From Aquimarina algiphila (GTDB lineage: Bacteria; Bacteroidota; Bacteroidia; Flavobacteriales; Flavobacteriaceae): 64,000 bases of DNA. Position numbers and translations under genes: made by a program. The notes under the pieces were generated by a model. It worked only from the letters and a program-made list of their open reading frames with translations. It had not been told where the DNA came from and searched no databases. Where the stretch lies: NCBI RefSeq assembly GCF_007489275.1, contig NZ_VLNR01000008.1, positions 1-64,000 of the forward strand, written 5' to 3'. This document shows positions 15,879 to 24,761 of this stretch, piece by piece; position 1 is the stretch's first letter, and every line of letters begins with the position of its first letter.

Positions 15879-16601
15879 ATGTACCCTGTATCTATTGTTG
15901 GCGCCGGTCCTGGAGATCCGGATTTATTAACTGTAAAAGCACATCGACTTATAGAAGAAGCAAATGTTATTCTTCATGATAATTTGGTTTCTGACACAAT
16001 CATGACTATAAATACAGATGGAGAAAAAATATATGTAGGACGTAAATTTGGAGATACTTCTGATCAAATAGAACGTCAACAAAAAATAAATGAGTTATTA
16101 GAAGCAAATTATCTTTTAGGTAAAAAAGTAGTTCGTCTTAAATCAGGAGATCCTTATGTTTATGGCAGAGCAGCTGAAGAAGCAAGATATCTTACATCAA
16201 AAAAAATTCCTTTTCAAGTTATTCCTGGTATTTCTGCAGCATTAGCAGCTGCTAATATTTTTAATATCCCAATTACAGAAAGGAATAAGTCTAATGCTAT
16301 GCTTATTTGCACAGCGCATACCGCAGATTATTCTTTTGAGCAACTCACAGGAATAGCGCATATGCTTAAAGCTGGAAATACAATTTCTATATATATGGGA
16401 CTAAAAAGCTTACATAGAATTATCCCTAAACTGTTAGAGGTATGTAAAGATGATACAATTCCTGTAAATGCGGCATCTAATGTATCCCGCGTTCATCAGG
16501 AAATAATCACAGGGACTTTGGGCAGTATAGAAGAACAAATTAAAAATAGCGCATTGCAAATGCCTGTTGTTTTAATTATTGGAGCAAATCCAATTTTATA
16601 A
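15879..16601 (+). CDS. cobA: Uroporphyrinogen-III C-methyltransferase CobA
   Basis: 240 residues, the length of single-domain SUMT. It transfers methyl groups from S-adenosylmethionine to C2 and C7 of uroporphyrinogen III, giving precorrin-2. Family motifs are VGAGPGDPDLLTVKA at the N-terminus, LVSDTIM, the SGDPYVYGRAAEE loop and VIPGISA. The dehydrogenase/chelatase extension of CysG is absent. Its product is the substrate of the chelatase CbiX encoded just downstream. Confidence 0.95.
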   Translation: MYPVSIVGAGPGDPDLLTVKAHRLIEEANVILHDNLVSDTIMTINTDGEKIYVGRKFGDTSDQIERQQKINELLEANYLLGKKVVRLKSGDPYVYGRAAEEARYLTSKKIPFQVIPGISAALAAANIFNIPITERNKSNAMLICTAHTADYSFEQLTGIAHMLKAGNTISIYMGLKSLHRIIPKLLEVCKDDTIPVNAASNVSRVHQEIITGTLGSIEEQIKNSALQMPVVLIIGANPIL

Positions 16602-16612
16602 GTAAGTTTGTT

Positions 16613-16632
16613 ATTCCAGGGTAGGCTGGAAT
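16613..16632. repeat. Degenerate interspersed repeat-like hairpin
   Basis: attccag (16613-16619) and ctggaat (16626-16632) form an inverted repeat in the 71-base gap between cobA and cbiX. The string ttattccagg...ctggaatccatt resembles the widespread bacterial repeat of the form cattcctgcg..gcaggaatc. It may be a decayed copy. Confidence 0.35.
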
Positions 16633-16672
16633 CCATTTTCGATGTTGTTGAATATTTATTTTAATCAAGTGT

Positions 16673-17611
16673 ATGAAAGAGGGTATATTACTTTGCGGAC
16701 ATGGTAGCCGAAGAAAAGCTGCCATTACTTCATTTAAAAAATTAGTAACGATTTTAAAAGATCGTTATCAAAATGATTATGAAGTTGATTATGGTTTTTT
16801 AGAATTTAATCATCCTACCTATGAAGCCGCCGTAGAACGTATGTATCTTAATGGAATTCGAAAAATATATGCGCTCCCGGTTATTTTATTTGCAGGATCC
16901 CATGCAAAAAATGATATTCCTTATGAACTCAATACTATACAAGGATATCATGAAGATTTAACCATTACCATGGGGAAACATATAGGTGTGAATTCATTTT
17001 TACTGGATCTTGCTGTAAAGCGAATTCAGGAAACTGAAGCCACATTAATTCCAATGGATAGAAAAGAAACCTGTTTGGTTGTTGTTGGTAGAGGTACAAC
17101 TGACCCAGATGCAAATAGCGATGTATGTAAACTAACCAGTATGCTGTGGGAAGGAATGGGATTTGGGTTTGCTACCACAGCATATAGTGGTACTGCATAT
17201 CCAAAGGTTGATGAATCTCTGCAAATGATCGAAAAGCTAGGTTTTAAACGTACGATTGTCATTCCTTTTTTCTTTTTTACCGGAGTTTTGTTAGAGCGTA
17301 TTTATGGTCATGTGACCGATATGAATGAAGCCTCTGATCAAGAATATGTGTATACTGCTCCTTTTGGTACTGATGAATTATTGATGAAGGCTTTTGATGA
17401 GCGGTTGGAAGAAGCCAAAACAGGAACAGCCTTTATGAATTGTCAACTCTGCAAATACCGAAAACAAGTAGTAGGGTTCGAACAAGATTATGGCAAAGAA
17501 CAAGTGGGGCATCATCTTAATGTAAAAGGAATTCTTTTTGAGGAAGACGAAAAACCAGGTGAGGTTAAAAGCTCTTTGGGTAGTAAAATTAAAAAGGTAT
17601 TGGGGATTTGA
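16673..17611 (+). CDS. cbiX: Sirohydrochlorin cobaltochelatase CbiX (long form)
   Basis: 312 residues with two class II chelatase half-domains. Metal-binding His10 lies in CGHGSRR and His77 in FAGSHAKNDIP; the second half begins near residue 132 (CLVVVGRGTTDPDAN). The C-terminal extension has MNCQLCKYRKQVVGFE and a HHLNVKGI segment, typical of long CbiX proteins and possibly binding an Fe-S cluster or metal. It inserts cobalt into factor II/sirohydrochlorin, the early step of the anaerobic-type route. Confidence 0.93.
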   Translation: MKEGILLCGHGSRRKAAITSFKKLVTILKDRYQNDYEVDYGFLEFNHPTYEAAVERMYLNGIRKIYALPVILFAGSHAKNDIPYELNTIQGYHEDLTITMGKHIGVNSFLLDLAVKRIQETEATLIPMDRKETCLVVVGRGTTDPDANSDVCKLTSMLWEGMGFGFATTAYSGTAYPKVDESLQMIEKLGFKRTIVIPFFFFTGVLLERIYGHVTDMNEASDQEYVYTAPFGTDELLMKAFDERLEEAKTGTAFMNCQLCKYRKQVVGFEQDYGKEQVGHHLNVKGILFEEDEKPGEVKSSLGSKIKKVLGI

Positions 17612-17644
17612 GTCATAAAATTTGTATAGTTATATTAAAAACTC

Positions 17645-18046
17645 ATGAGTGATTGTATATTCTGCAAAATTGTAAAAGGAGAAGCCAAATCCAGGAAAGT
17701 ATATGAAACAGAGGATACCTATGCTTTTTTTGATATATATCCGACAACTAGATATCATACTTTGGTCATTCCCAAAAAACATTATACTACTATTTTTGAT
17801 ATTCCAGAGCAAGAATTACGTAGCGTAATTACTTCTGTAAAGAAAGTTGCTAAGCTATTTGAAGAAAAACTAGGAATTCATAATATCCAAATTATTAGCA
17901 ACTCCGGAGCAGTTGCACAACAAGAAGTATTTCATCTTCATTTCCATATTGTTCCCAGAAAAAGAGGAGATGGTCAAAATATTAAATGGAACAAAGACTC
18001 AGAATTAGTAAAAGATTTTGAGGATATGCTGGATAAAATTAAATGA
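17645..18046 (+). CDS. HIT-family hydrolase (Hint type)
   Basis: 133 residues with the histidine triad HLHFHIVPR (His97, His99, His101) and the N-terminal CIFCKIVKGE with two Cys, followed by LVIPKKHY. Such proteins hydrolyse AMP-lysine-type nucleotide conjugates. It follows cbiX by 33 bases and may share its transcript. A link to cobalamin is not required; HIT genes occur in many contexts. Confidence 0.9.
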   Translation: MSDCIFCKIVKGEAKSRKVYETEDTYAFFDIYPTTRYHTLVIPKKHYTTIFDIPEQELRSVITSVKKVAKLFEEKLGIHNIQIISNSGAVAQQEVFHLHFHIVPRKRGDGQNIKWNKDSELVKDFEDMLDKIK

Positions 18047-18077
18047 AATCGAAATTGTCGACAGTACGGGGATAATA

Positions 18078-18113
18078 GAAAAAAAATTTAAAAGTAAAGA
18101 ACCTATTCTTTAC
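18078..18113 (-). terminator. Rho-independent terminator after the beta-lactamase-like gene
   Basis: Read on the minus strand, gtaaaga and tctttac (arms at 18107-18113 and 18094-18100) form a 7-bp hairpin with a 6-base loop, followed by ttttaaatttttttt. It lies 27 bases beyond the stop at 18140. Confidence 0.6.
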
Positions 18114-18139
18114 AGCTATTTGTTACTGAATCCTTTAAA

Positions 18140-19471
18140 CTAATATTTATCCATATATATATCTAAGGTTTCCAAAATTTTATTAATTGGTGTCGAAACA
18201 TCAGGGTTGAGTATAGCATCTTCTAATATATTAGTCATAAAATAATATCCTTTATTTGTAGTAGGGTTAAAAAGACAAGATGTAACAATTCCCAGACCCC
18301 CTCCTGAATGCTCAATATTACCTTTGTTATTAATTATCCAAAATAATCCCCCTGTAGTATCCTTTATTTCTTCATGAGTTGTTTGAGGGGTAAATATTTC
18401 TTTATAATGCTCTGTTGATAATAATTTTCCTTTTCCATTATACCCTTTAATCATTTCTATAAAATACCTGTTAAAGTCTGAATTGTTTGTTGTTAACTCT
18501 CCAGACGCTACTGCTATTCTAGTATAGTTAGGGATTTCTAAATCTTTATTCAAATATAATGTAGCATGGGTATCAGAAGTTATGTTATCTTTTCCCCAAC
18601 TGGTTGTATTCATTTCTAAAGGTTTAAATATGTATAGGTGGGTATATTCTTCATAAGAAATACCTGTTGCGTGTTCGATAACATATGCTGCTAAATTTGA
18701 AGCTATATTACTATATTCATATTTTTCTCCAGGTGCATTCATTGAAAAATTAGAGACGTCATACCATTCGCCATCTATAGCAAGTGCTTTTTCTAAATAG
18801 GTAGCATCATCTATATCAACATTTGCTTTTACAAAGTCAAAAAAAGGTTTAGATTCTGGAGGATAAATGGAAAGATCAATTTCAGAAAGATTTTCAAAAA
18901 TATAAGACCTATAATCTATTTCTTGAACGCCTTTAATTCCTGAAGTATGTGTAGCTAAATGGCGGATTGTGATAGGTTTCTCTAAATAATGTGGATGTTT
19001 TACTTCAAAAGGTAAATATTGGTTAATATCGGTATCCAAATCAAGTTTTTCTTGTTCGACAGCTTTCATTAATGCTAACGCAATAACCGTTTTAGAGATG
19101 GATGCAATAGCTTGTGTAGTATATTCTGTATATTTTTTGTCTTCCTTTGTGTCAGCATATCCAAATGAATTTTGATATAAAACATCATTATTATCTACAA
19201 TAGATACAGAAAACCCAACTAGAGGTGATGACTTGTATAATTGTTCTAATTCGAGATTTAATTCCTCATCCTTCTTTGAAACGATATCATCTGATTGACA
19301 AGATGGAATCATAAAAAGAATAGATAATAGTAATATTACCTGTTGTATCTTTTTTAGGGTATTATCAAACGGAATTGAAGTCCAATTTAGAAATTTAAAA
19401 CTTAAAGAATTAGTATCGATTTCTTTTAAGAGAAAGTACATGATGATGTTTATTGATTTATTAAATAACAA
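18140..19471 (-). CDS. Beta-lactamase-fold serine hydrolase, lipoprotein
   Basis: 443 residues as called from the first Met. A membrane-spanning signal and lipobox (FMIPSC) lie at about residues 43-59, so the first 40 residues are probably not all translated, and the true start is uncertain. The class C/DD-peptidase fold shows SISK (S-x-x-K), YEYSN (Y-x-N) and HSGG near the C-terminus. Such exported enzymes act as esterases, peptidases or beta-lactamases. It sits between two cobalamin blocks with no evident connection. Confidence 0.85.
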   Translation of the reverse strand: MLFNKSINIIMYFLLKEIDTNSLSFKFLNWTSIPFDNTLKKIQQVILLLSILFMIPSCQSDDIVSKKDEELNLELEQLYKSSPLVGFSVSIVDNNDVLYQNSFGYADTKEDKKYTEYTTQAIASISKTVIALALMKAVEQEKLDLDTDINQYLPFEVKHPHYLEKPITIRHLATHTSGIKGVQEIDYRSYIFENLSEIDLSIYPPESKPFFDFVKANVDIDDATYLEKALAIDGEWYDVSNFSMNAPGEKYEYSNIASNLAAYVIEHATGISYEEYTHLYIFKPLEMNTTSWGKDNITSDTHATLYLNKDLEIPNYTRIAVASGELTTNNSDFNRYFIEMIKGYNGKGKLLSTEHYKEIFTPQTTHEEIKDTTGGLFWIINNKGNIEHSGGGLGIVTSCLFNPTTNKGYYFMTNILEDAILNPDVSTPINKILETLDIYMDKY

Positions 19472-19537
19472 ATCAATAAAAAACTAAACTTATAAATGAA
19501 CCAATAGAAGCATTGGTCTACCTTTCTTTAAAAAAAA

Positions 19538-22500
19538 TTATTCTACAATACCCTCACCTTTAAGATATAAATCTTCTAACTCCTGTTTCATCTCATCTGA
19601 TGGGTTTTTCCACATGCCACGTTGTATAGCTTCGAGCAGACGCTCACTCATGTCTTTTAATGCCCAAGGATTATTTTGTTGTATAAACTCTTTGTTTTCT
19701 GGAGTTAATAGATAACTTTCGGTAATACCTTCGTACATAAAATCATCAATGAGATTGGTAGTCGCATCATAAGCAAATAAATAGTCCAAGGTAGCAGCCA
19801 TTTCAAATGCTCCTTTATATCCATGTCGTTGTACACCTTTAATCCATTTTGGATTAACCACCCGAGATCGATATACCTTTAAAAGTTCTTCTTTTAGGGT
19901 TTTTACTTTAGGGGTTTCAGGTCTGGAGTTATCTCCAAAATAAATTTCAGCTTCACCTCCTTTTACTGTTTTTACTGCATTTGCTAATCCGCCATGGAAT
20001 TGATAGTAATCATCACTGTCTAAAATATCGTGTTCTCTATTATCTTGGTTCTGCATTACAATTTGCATGGCTTGCAATCGGTTCTGAAATGATTCATGAG
20101 CAGATACTCCCTTTTTAGAACTTCCATACGCATAACCACTCCAGTTAATATACACTTTGGCTAGATCTTCCTGAGTTTGCCAGTTTTTTTCATCAATCAC
20201 AGCTTGTAGTCCTGCTCCATAGGCACCAGGTTTAGAGCCAAATACTCTATACAAAGCTCGTTGTGAGGCTTCTTTCTCTGGTAATCCTTGTGTTTGCCAT
20301 TGTTGTTGCTCTGTTAAAAAACGTTTACGGATTGGATTATCCTCAACAGGTTCATCTAGATTTGCCAATCGAGTAACTACAGCATTAAAAAGGTTGATCA
20401 CATCTGGGAAGGCATCCCTAAAAAAACCTGAGATACGCAAGGTAACATCCACTCTGGGTCTTCCTAATGTAATCAAAGGGATGACTTCAAAATCAGTGAC
20501 TCTACGGTTTACGTTTTTCCAAATAGGGCGAACACCCATCAACGCAAATGCCTGAGCAATATCATCTCCTCCTGTTCGCATAGTCGATGTTCCCCATACA
20601 GAAATCCCAATAGTTTCAGGGTAATCACCATTTTCCTGTAAGTATCGATCAATAATCAATTGTGCGCTTTTTTTGCCTAATCGATATGCAGTTTCGGTAG
20701 GAATGGTACGCACATCCACAGAGTAAAAATTTCGACCGGTAGGTAATAAATCTAATCGACCACGGGTTGGAGCTCCAGAAGGACCAGAAGGTATGTATTG
20801 ACCGTCTAATCCAGAGAGTAAAAAGTCTAATTCATCAGTTGTTTTTTGAACTTTTAGTAAGGTGTTAAATTTAATGTATTCTAACATCTGAGCAGTCAGA
20901 GGGTATTGTTTTGGGATGTTACTTTCTTCTAAATAAGAAATCAATAATCGTTTTACAATATCTTCTAATTGAGCAATAACCTGACCTGCTGTTTTACAAA
21001 ATGTATCTTCAATAGTTAGGTTCATCACCTCTGTATATGGGATCTCTAAGATATTTTCTGTAATATTGAAATCTTTGGCTAGTAACTGGGTAATACCTTC
21101 CTTTCCATATCCAGGGACACGATGCAAAGCGATTAATAAGTCAATCAACTGTTCGTCAATAGGTGCTTTTCCAAAAATATGCAATCCATCTCTAATCTGT
21201 GCTTCTTTCAATTCACATAAATACCCATCCAGCTTCACTAATAGTTCATCCACATCATCAGAAGCAATTCCTAAATCTACATTTAGTTTTGTTTCTTTAA
21301 CCAGTGTCGCTATTTCTTTTTCTAATGCACGAGATCGTTTAGGGTCTAAGGAAGCAGCTTCATAATATTCATCTACCAAATGTTCTAACTTCATTAAACT
21401 ACCATAACTTTCTGCACGAGTCATTGGCGGAATCAGATGATCTATAATCACAGCTTGATTTCTTCTTTTCGCCTGTGTTCCTTCTCCCGGATCATTAATA
21501 ATGAAAGGATAAAAATGGGGTAATGCTCCAAATACTGCTGCCGGAAAGCAAGTTTCAGGATCTAATGACACACTCTTACCAGGTAACCATTCGAGGTTAC
21601 CATGTTTTCCTAAGTGTATCACCGCATCAGTACCGTATGTTGTTTGTAACCAAAAATAATAGGCTAAGTATTGATAGGTTGGAGGCAAATCAGGAGAATG
21701 ATAAATTGCTTGTGGATCCTGATTATAACCTCTGGAAGGTTGAATACTTACGAAGATATTTCCCAATAAAAACCCAGAAATGATAAACCCTTTTCCTGTA
21801 TGATATGGGTCGTCTTCTGGTGTTCCCCAATGCTCAGTTATTTTGTTTCTGAGTTCTTCTGATAATGCAGAGAAACATTGTTGAAATGCTGTATGGTCAA
21901 ATACCAAAGCATGTGGTCTGGTTATTGTTGTGGTTACATCGTTGGTAGTCACTTGTGTGATCCAATGCATTAACTCGGTTCCACTTTTGGGTAACTGTTC
22001 TCCTACGTTATATCCTTTCAATTTGAGAGCGTTTAGTAAAACAATACAACTTTCTGGAGTATCTAACCCTACACCATTAGCTAGACGGCTATCTTTATTA
22101 GGATAGTTGGGTAAAATAATGGCTATTTTCTTTTCACTATTTTTTTTATACTGTAGTGTTGTCCAATGCTGCGCCAATTCTGCCATAAATTCGCAGGCAG
22201 GAGTATAGGCTTCATATTTTAGAATAGAACTGTCAGTAAGCGTATCCTTTTCTATTTCTTTTTTAAAAGATACTGCACGGCCTATAATACGTCCGTCAAT
22301 TTCTGGCAATGCAATATTCATGGCAATATCTGTAGGAGGTAATCCAAAAAGGCCATCCTTCCAAACATCTTTATTAGATGTAGAAAATATAGCTTGTAAT
22401 ACAGGAACTTTTAGATTTTCAAAAATAAAAGTGGATCCATCCATCGGTTTGATGGTAAACCCTGTAGTATTAATAATTGTATGGACTTCTCGCTTCCCTG

Positions 22501-23338
22501 AATGTGTCATTAATTGCTGCACTTGTTCTACTAGTTTTGCATCTCTTAAGTTACTGGCGAAAACAACAAAAGTATTCATTCCTCGAACATGTAATGCTTC
22601 ACTCATCTCATGTATTGGAGCTACATTATCAGAAAGATAATGAGTGCGATATGCCAATATCACCACGTTGGGTTTGCCAGTATCCAAAGAAGTCTCTAAA
22701 GCCTCTTGGGTAAGCATTCCTTTATCCGCAGTATATAAAAAAGTATCGGCTATTGATTGAGCAGGAGTGATAGTGAGTTGTGCATCAAAAAAGGTATGCC
22801 GTAGGTAATTGAAAAGCGCAATAGTATTTTCTTTTCCTCCTTCTTGTAAATATTGTCTGCATTGGTGCACAATATGAATATCTGCAGAGGATAATTTCAT
22901 CAATTCAAAATCGGGTTCATGAGCGGGTAAAAATAGTACAGTATTACCAATTCGTTCTTGCAATGCAACCAGAGATTCTACCAAATATTTATAATAACTA
23001 ATGCCTCCTAACATGCTGCATACAATTACCTTAGCCTTTTCAAGTACTTCATCCAGATAGGTGTCGATTGTTAATTCTTGTTTAAGATATACCAGGTTGG
23101 TCATACGCAAACTTGGCAAGGATTCTCCATCTATTTCATACAATTGTTTATACGCTTCATTCAGCGTATGAATTTCGGTATCTCCTGCACTTAAAAATAC
23201 AATATCGCCCGGTTGCTGATCTATATAAAAAATTTCATCATCATTTGGATTCCATCCACCGGGTATGGTTGCGACTAAATGCATAGGTTTTCTTGTTTTA
23301 ACCCAAACTCTGTATTGGGATTTTGTAATGAAAACCAA
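19538..23338 (-). CDS. cobN: Cobaltochelatase large subunit CobN
   Basis: 1266 residues, normal for CobN/BchH. Recognisable parts include HLGKHGNLEWLPGKS, PFIINDPGEGTQAKRR, SVDVRTIPTETAYRLGK and VWGTSTMRTGGDDIAQA, all conserved in CobN. It is the porphyrin-binding subunit that inserts cobalt with an ATP-driven ChlI/ChlD (or CobS/CobT) partner. A ChlI-ChlD-like gene and cobB lie upstream in the same direction. Gaps of 80 bases (to cobB) suggest one operon. Coexistence with cbiX is discussed as a finding. Confidence 0.95.
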   Translation of the reverse strand: MVFITKSQYRVWVKTRKPMHLVATIPGGWNPNDDEIFYIDQQPGDIVFLSAGDTEIHTLNEAYKQLYEIDGESLPSLRMTNLVYLKQELTIDTYLDEVLEKAKVIVCSMLGGISYYKYLVESLVALQERIGNTVLFLPAHEPDFELMKLSSADIHIVHQCRQYLQEGGKENTIALFNYLRHTFFDAQLTITPAQSIADTFLYTADKGMLTQEALETSLDTGKPNVVILAYRTHYLSDNVAPIHEMSEALHVRGMNTFVVFASNLRDAKLVEQVQQLMTHSGKREVHTIINTTGFTIKPMDGSTFIFENLKVPVLQAIFSTSNKDVWKDGLFGLPPTDIAMNIALPEIDGRIIGRAVSFKKEIEKDTLTDSSILKYEAYTPACEFMAELAQHWTTLQYKKNSEKKIAIILPNYPNKDSRLANGVGLDTPESCIVLLNALKLKGYNVGEQLPKSGTELMHWITQVTTNDVTTTITRPHALVFDHTAFQQCFSALSEELRNKITEHWGTPEDDPYHTGKGFIISGFLLGNIFVSIQPSRGYNQDPQAIYHSPDLPPTYQYLAYYFWLQTTYGTDAVIHLGKHGNLEWLPGKSVSLDPETCFPAAVFGALPHFYPFIINDPGEGTQAKRRNQAVIIDHLIPPMTRAESYGSLMKLEHLVDEYYEAASLDPKRSRALEKEIATLVKETKLNVDLGIASDDVDELLVKLDGYLCELKEAQIRDGLHIFGKAPIDEQLIDLLIALHRVPGYGKEGITQLLAKDFNITENILEIPYTEVMNLTIEDTFCKTAGQVIAQLEDIVKRLLISYLEESNIPKQYPLTAQMLEYIKFNTLLKVQKTTDELDFLLSGLDGQYIPSGPSGAPTRGRLDLLPTGRNFYSVDVRTIPTETAYRLGKKSAQLIIDRYLQENGDYPETIGISVWGTSTMRTGGDDIAQAFALMGVRPIWKNVNRRVTDFEVIPLITLGRPRVDVTLRISGFFRDAFPDVINLFNAVVTRLANLDEPVEDNPIRKRFLTEQQQWQTQGLPEKEASQRALYRVFGSKPGAYGAGLQAVIDEKNWQTQEDLAKVYINWSGYAYGSSKKGVSAHESFQNRLQAMQIVMQNQDNREHDILDSDDYYQFHGGLANAVKTVKGGEAEIYFGDNSRPETPKVKTLKEELLKVYRSRVVNPKWIKGVQRHGYKGAFEMAATLDYLFAYDATTNLIDDFMYEGITESYLLTPENKEFIQQNNPWALKDMSERLLEAIQRGMWKNPSDEMKQELEDLYLKGEGIVE

Positions 23339-23418
23339 ATATACAATAAAGAGTGGTGCTCCAAATCTATTTTAATTCGAAAGCGCAGCCAATAGCTACG
23401 GTGAGAATCAAAATTGGT

Positions 23419-24750
23419 TTATGTATCAGTATTTGAAGTAGATTTAGATTGGAATAAAAAACTTAATATAGAATTTGGGTTTATTGCCGCCCAATATAAA
23501 TGAATATAGCTGGCATATACGTTTTGATAGGTATATATTTTTGTGAGAACTTCTTTTCCTCTTGCAGAAAATACTTTCCCTGTACTAAGAATGGTATCAT
23601 CACCTGAGACCTTGGAATAGTGAAATTCATGTCCCCATATTTCCAAATCATTCCATACTACTTTTCGATACCCTAAAGACAACTTTTTGCCTTCCATAGA
23701 AGTATTCAATGGAAAAACCCCGACCATAGGGTATGCGACTGAATCCTCATCAATAATAGTATTTCCCAAATACATCATCCCTCCGCATTCTGCATAAATC
23801 GTAACCCCTCGATCAGCTGCTGCCTTGATCTGAGCTCTCATAGCTGTATTTTTAGATAACTTTTGAAGATGTAATTCTGGATACCCACCTGCTAAATAAA
23901 TATAATCAGCATCAGGAAGTTTTGTATCGTGTATTGGGCTAAAATAGATGATATTTCCTATCGTTTCAAGCCATTTCAGGTTTTCTAAATATGTAAAACT
24001 AAAGGCTTCGTCTTTAGCAATAGCAATCGTTTTTGTTTTAGGAATTATCTCTTTTACTGGTTTTTCTTTCCTACCATTTTTAGTGTCTTTTATAGATTCT
24101 AATAGTTTAGATATAGAGATGTTATTTGCTATATGAGAAGCTGCTTTCTCAATAACATTTTCAAAAGTATGATCAATATGTAACCCCAGATGACGAGATG
24201 GAATAGCAATTTCTTCGTTAGGAGGAATATATCCTAAAGATGGAATTCCAACAACATCACATGCCTCTTTAAGAAAGACATAGTGTGACTCAGTTTTTAC
24301 AAAATTAAAAATTACTCCAGCTATGTTAACTTCGGGGTCAAATGTTTTTAATCCATGTAAAATAGGAGCAATAGTATAAGCCATACTACTCGCATTAACA
24401 ACAAGAATTACGGGTATGTCTAAAAGTTTGGCAATTTCTGCCGAGCTTCCCTGATCTTTAACAGCACCATCAAACAATCCCATGACACCTTCGATAATAC
24501 TAATATCAGAAGCTTGTTGATATTTGTTAAAAATGGATATCACATGCTCCTTTGGCATCATCACCGTATCTAAGTTAATAGCTGGTTTTTTGGCAGCAGT
24601 ACTATGATGAATGGTATCGATGTAATCAGGTCCGCATTTAAAGGGTTGCACTCTATATCCTTGATTAAGAAACCAACGTAGTATTCCTAAGGTAAGTGTT
24701 GTTTTTCCTGAATTACTCCATGGAGCAGCTATTAAAAATGCTTTGGACAT
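23419..24750 (-). CDS. cobB: Cobyrinic acid a,c-diamide synthase CobB/CbiA
   Basis: 443 residues. The ATPase domain starts FLIAAPWSNSGKTTL (6-20) and has EGVMGLFDG; the amidotransferase domain has IYLAGGYPELH and the nucleophile in YAECGGMMYLG. It amidates the a and c carboxylates with glutamine. Whether the substrate is hydrogenobyrinate or cobyrinate depends on when cobalt enters, which this mixed gene set leaves open. It starts 11 bases after the ChlI-ChlD gene. Confidence 0.94.
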   Translation of the reverse strand: MSKAFLIAAPWSNSGKTTLTLGILRWFLNQGYRVQPFKCGPDYIDTIHHSTAAKKPAINLDTVMMPKEHVISIFNKYQQASDISIIEGVMGLFDGAVKDQGSSAEIAKLLDIPVILVVNASSMAYTIAPILHGLKTFDPEVNIAGVIFNFVKTESHYVFLKEACDVVGIPSLGYIPPNEEIAIPSRHLGLHIDHTFENVIEKAASHIANNISISKLLESIKDTKNGRKEKPVKEIIPKTKTIAIAKDEAFSFTYLENLKWLETIGNIIYFSPIHDTKLPDADYIYLAGGYPELHLQKLSKNTAMRAQIKAAADRGVTIYAECGGMMYLGNTIIDEDSVAYPMVGVFPLNTSMEGKKLSLGYRKVVWNDLEIWGHEFHYSKVSGDDTILSTGKVFSARGKEVLTKIYTYQNVYASYIHLYWAAINPNSILSFLFQSKSTSNTDT

Positions 24751-24761
24751 TTGTATAAATA

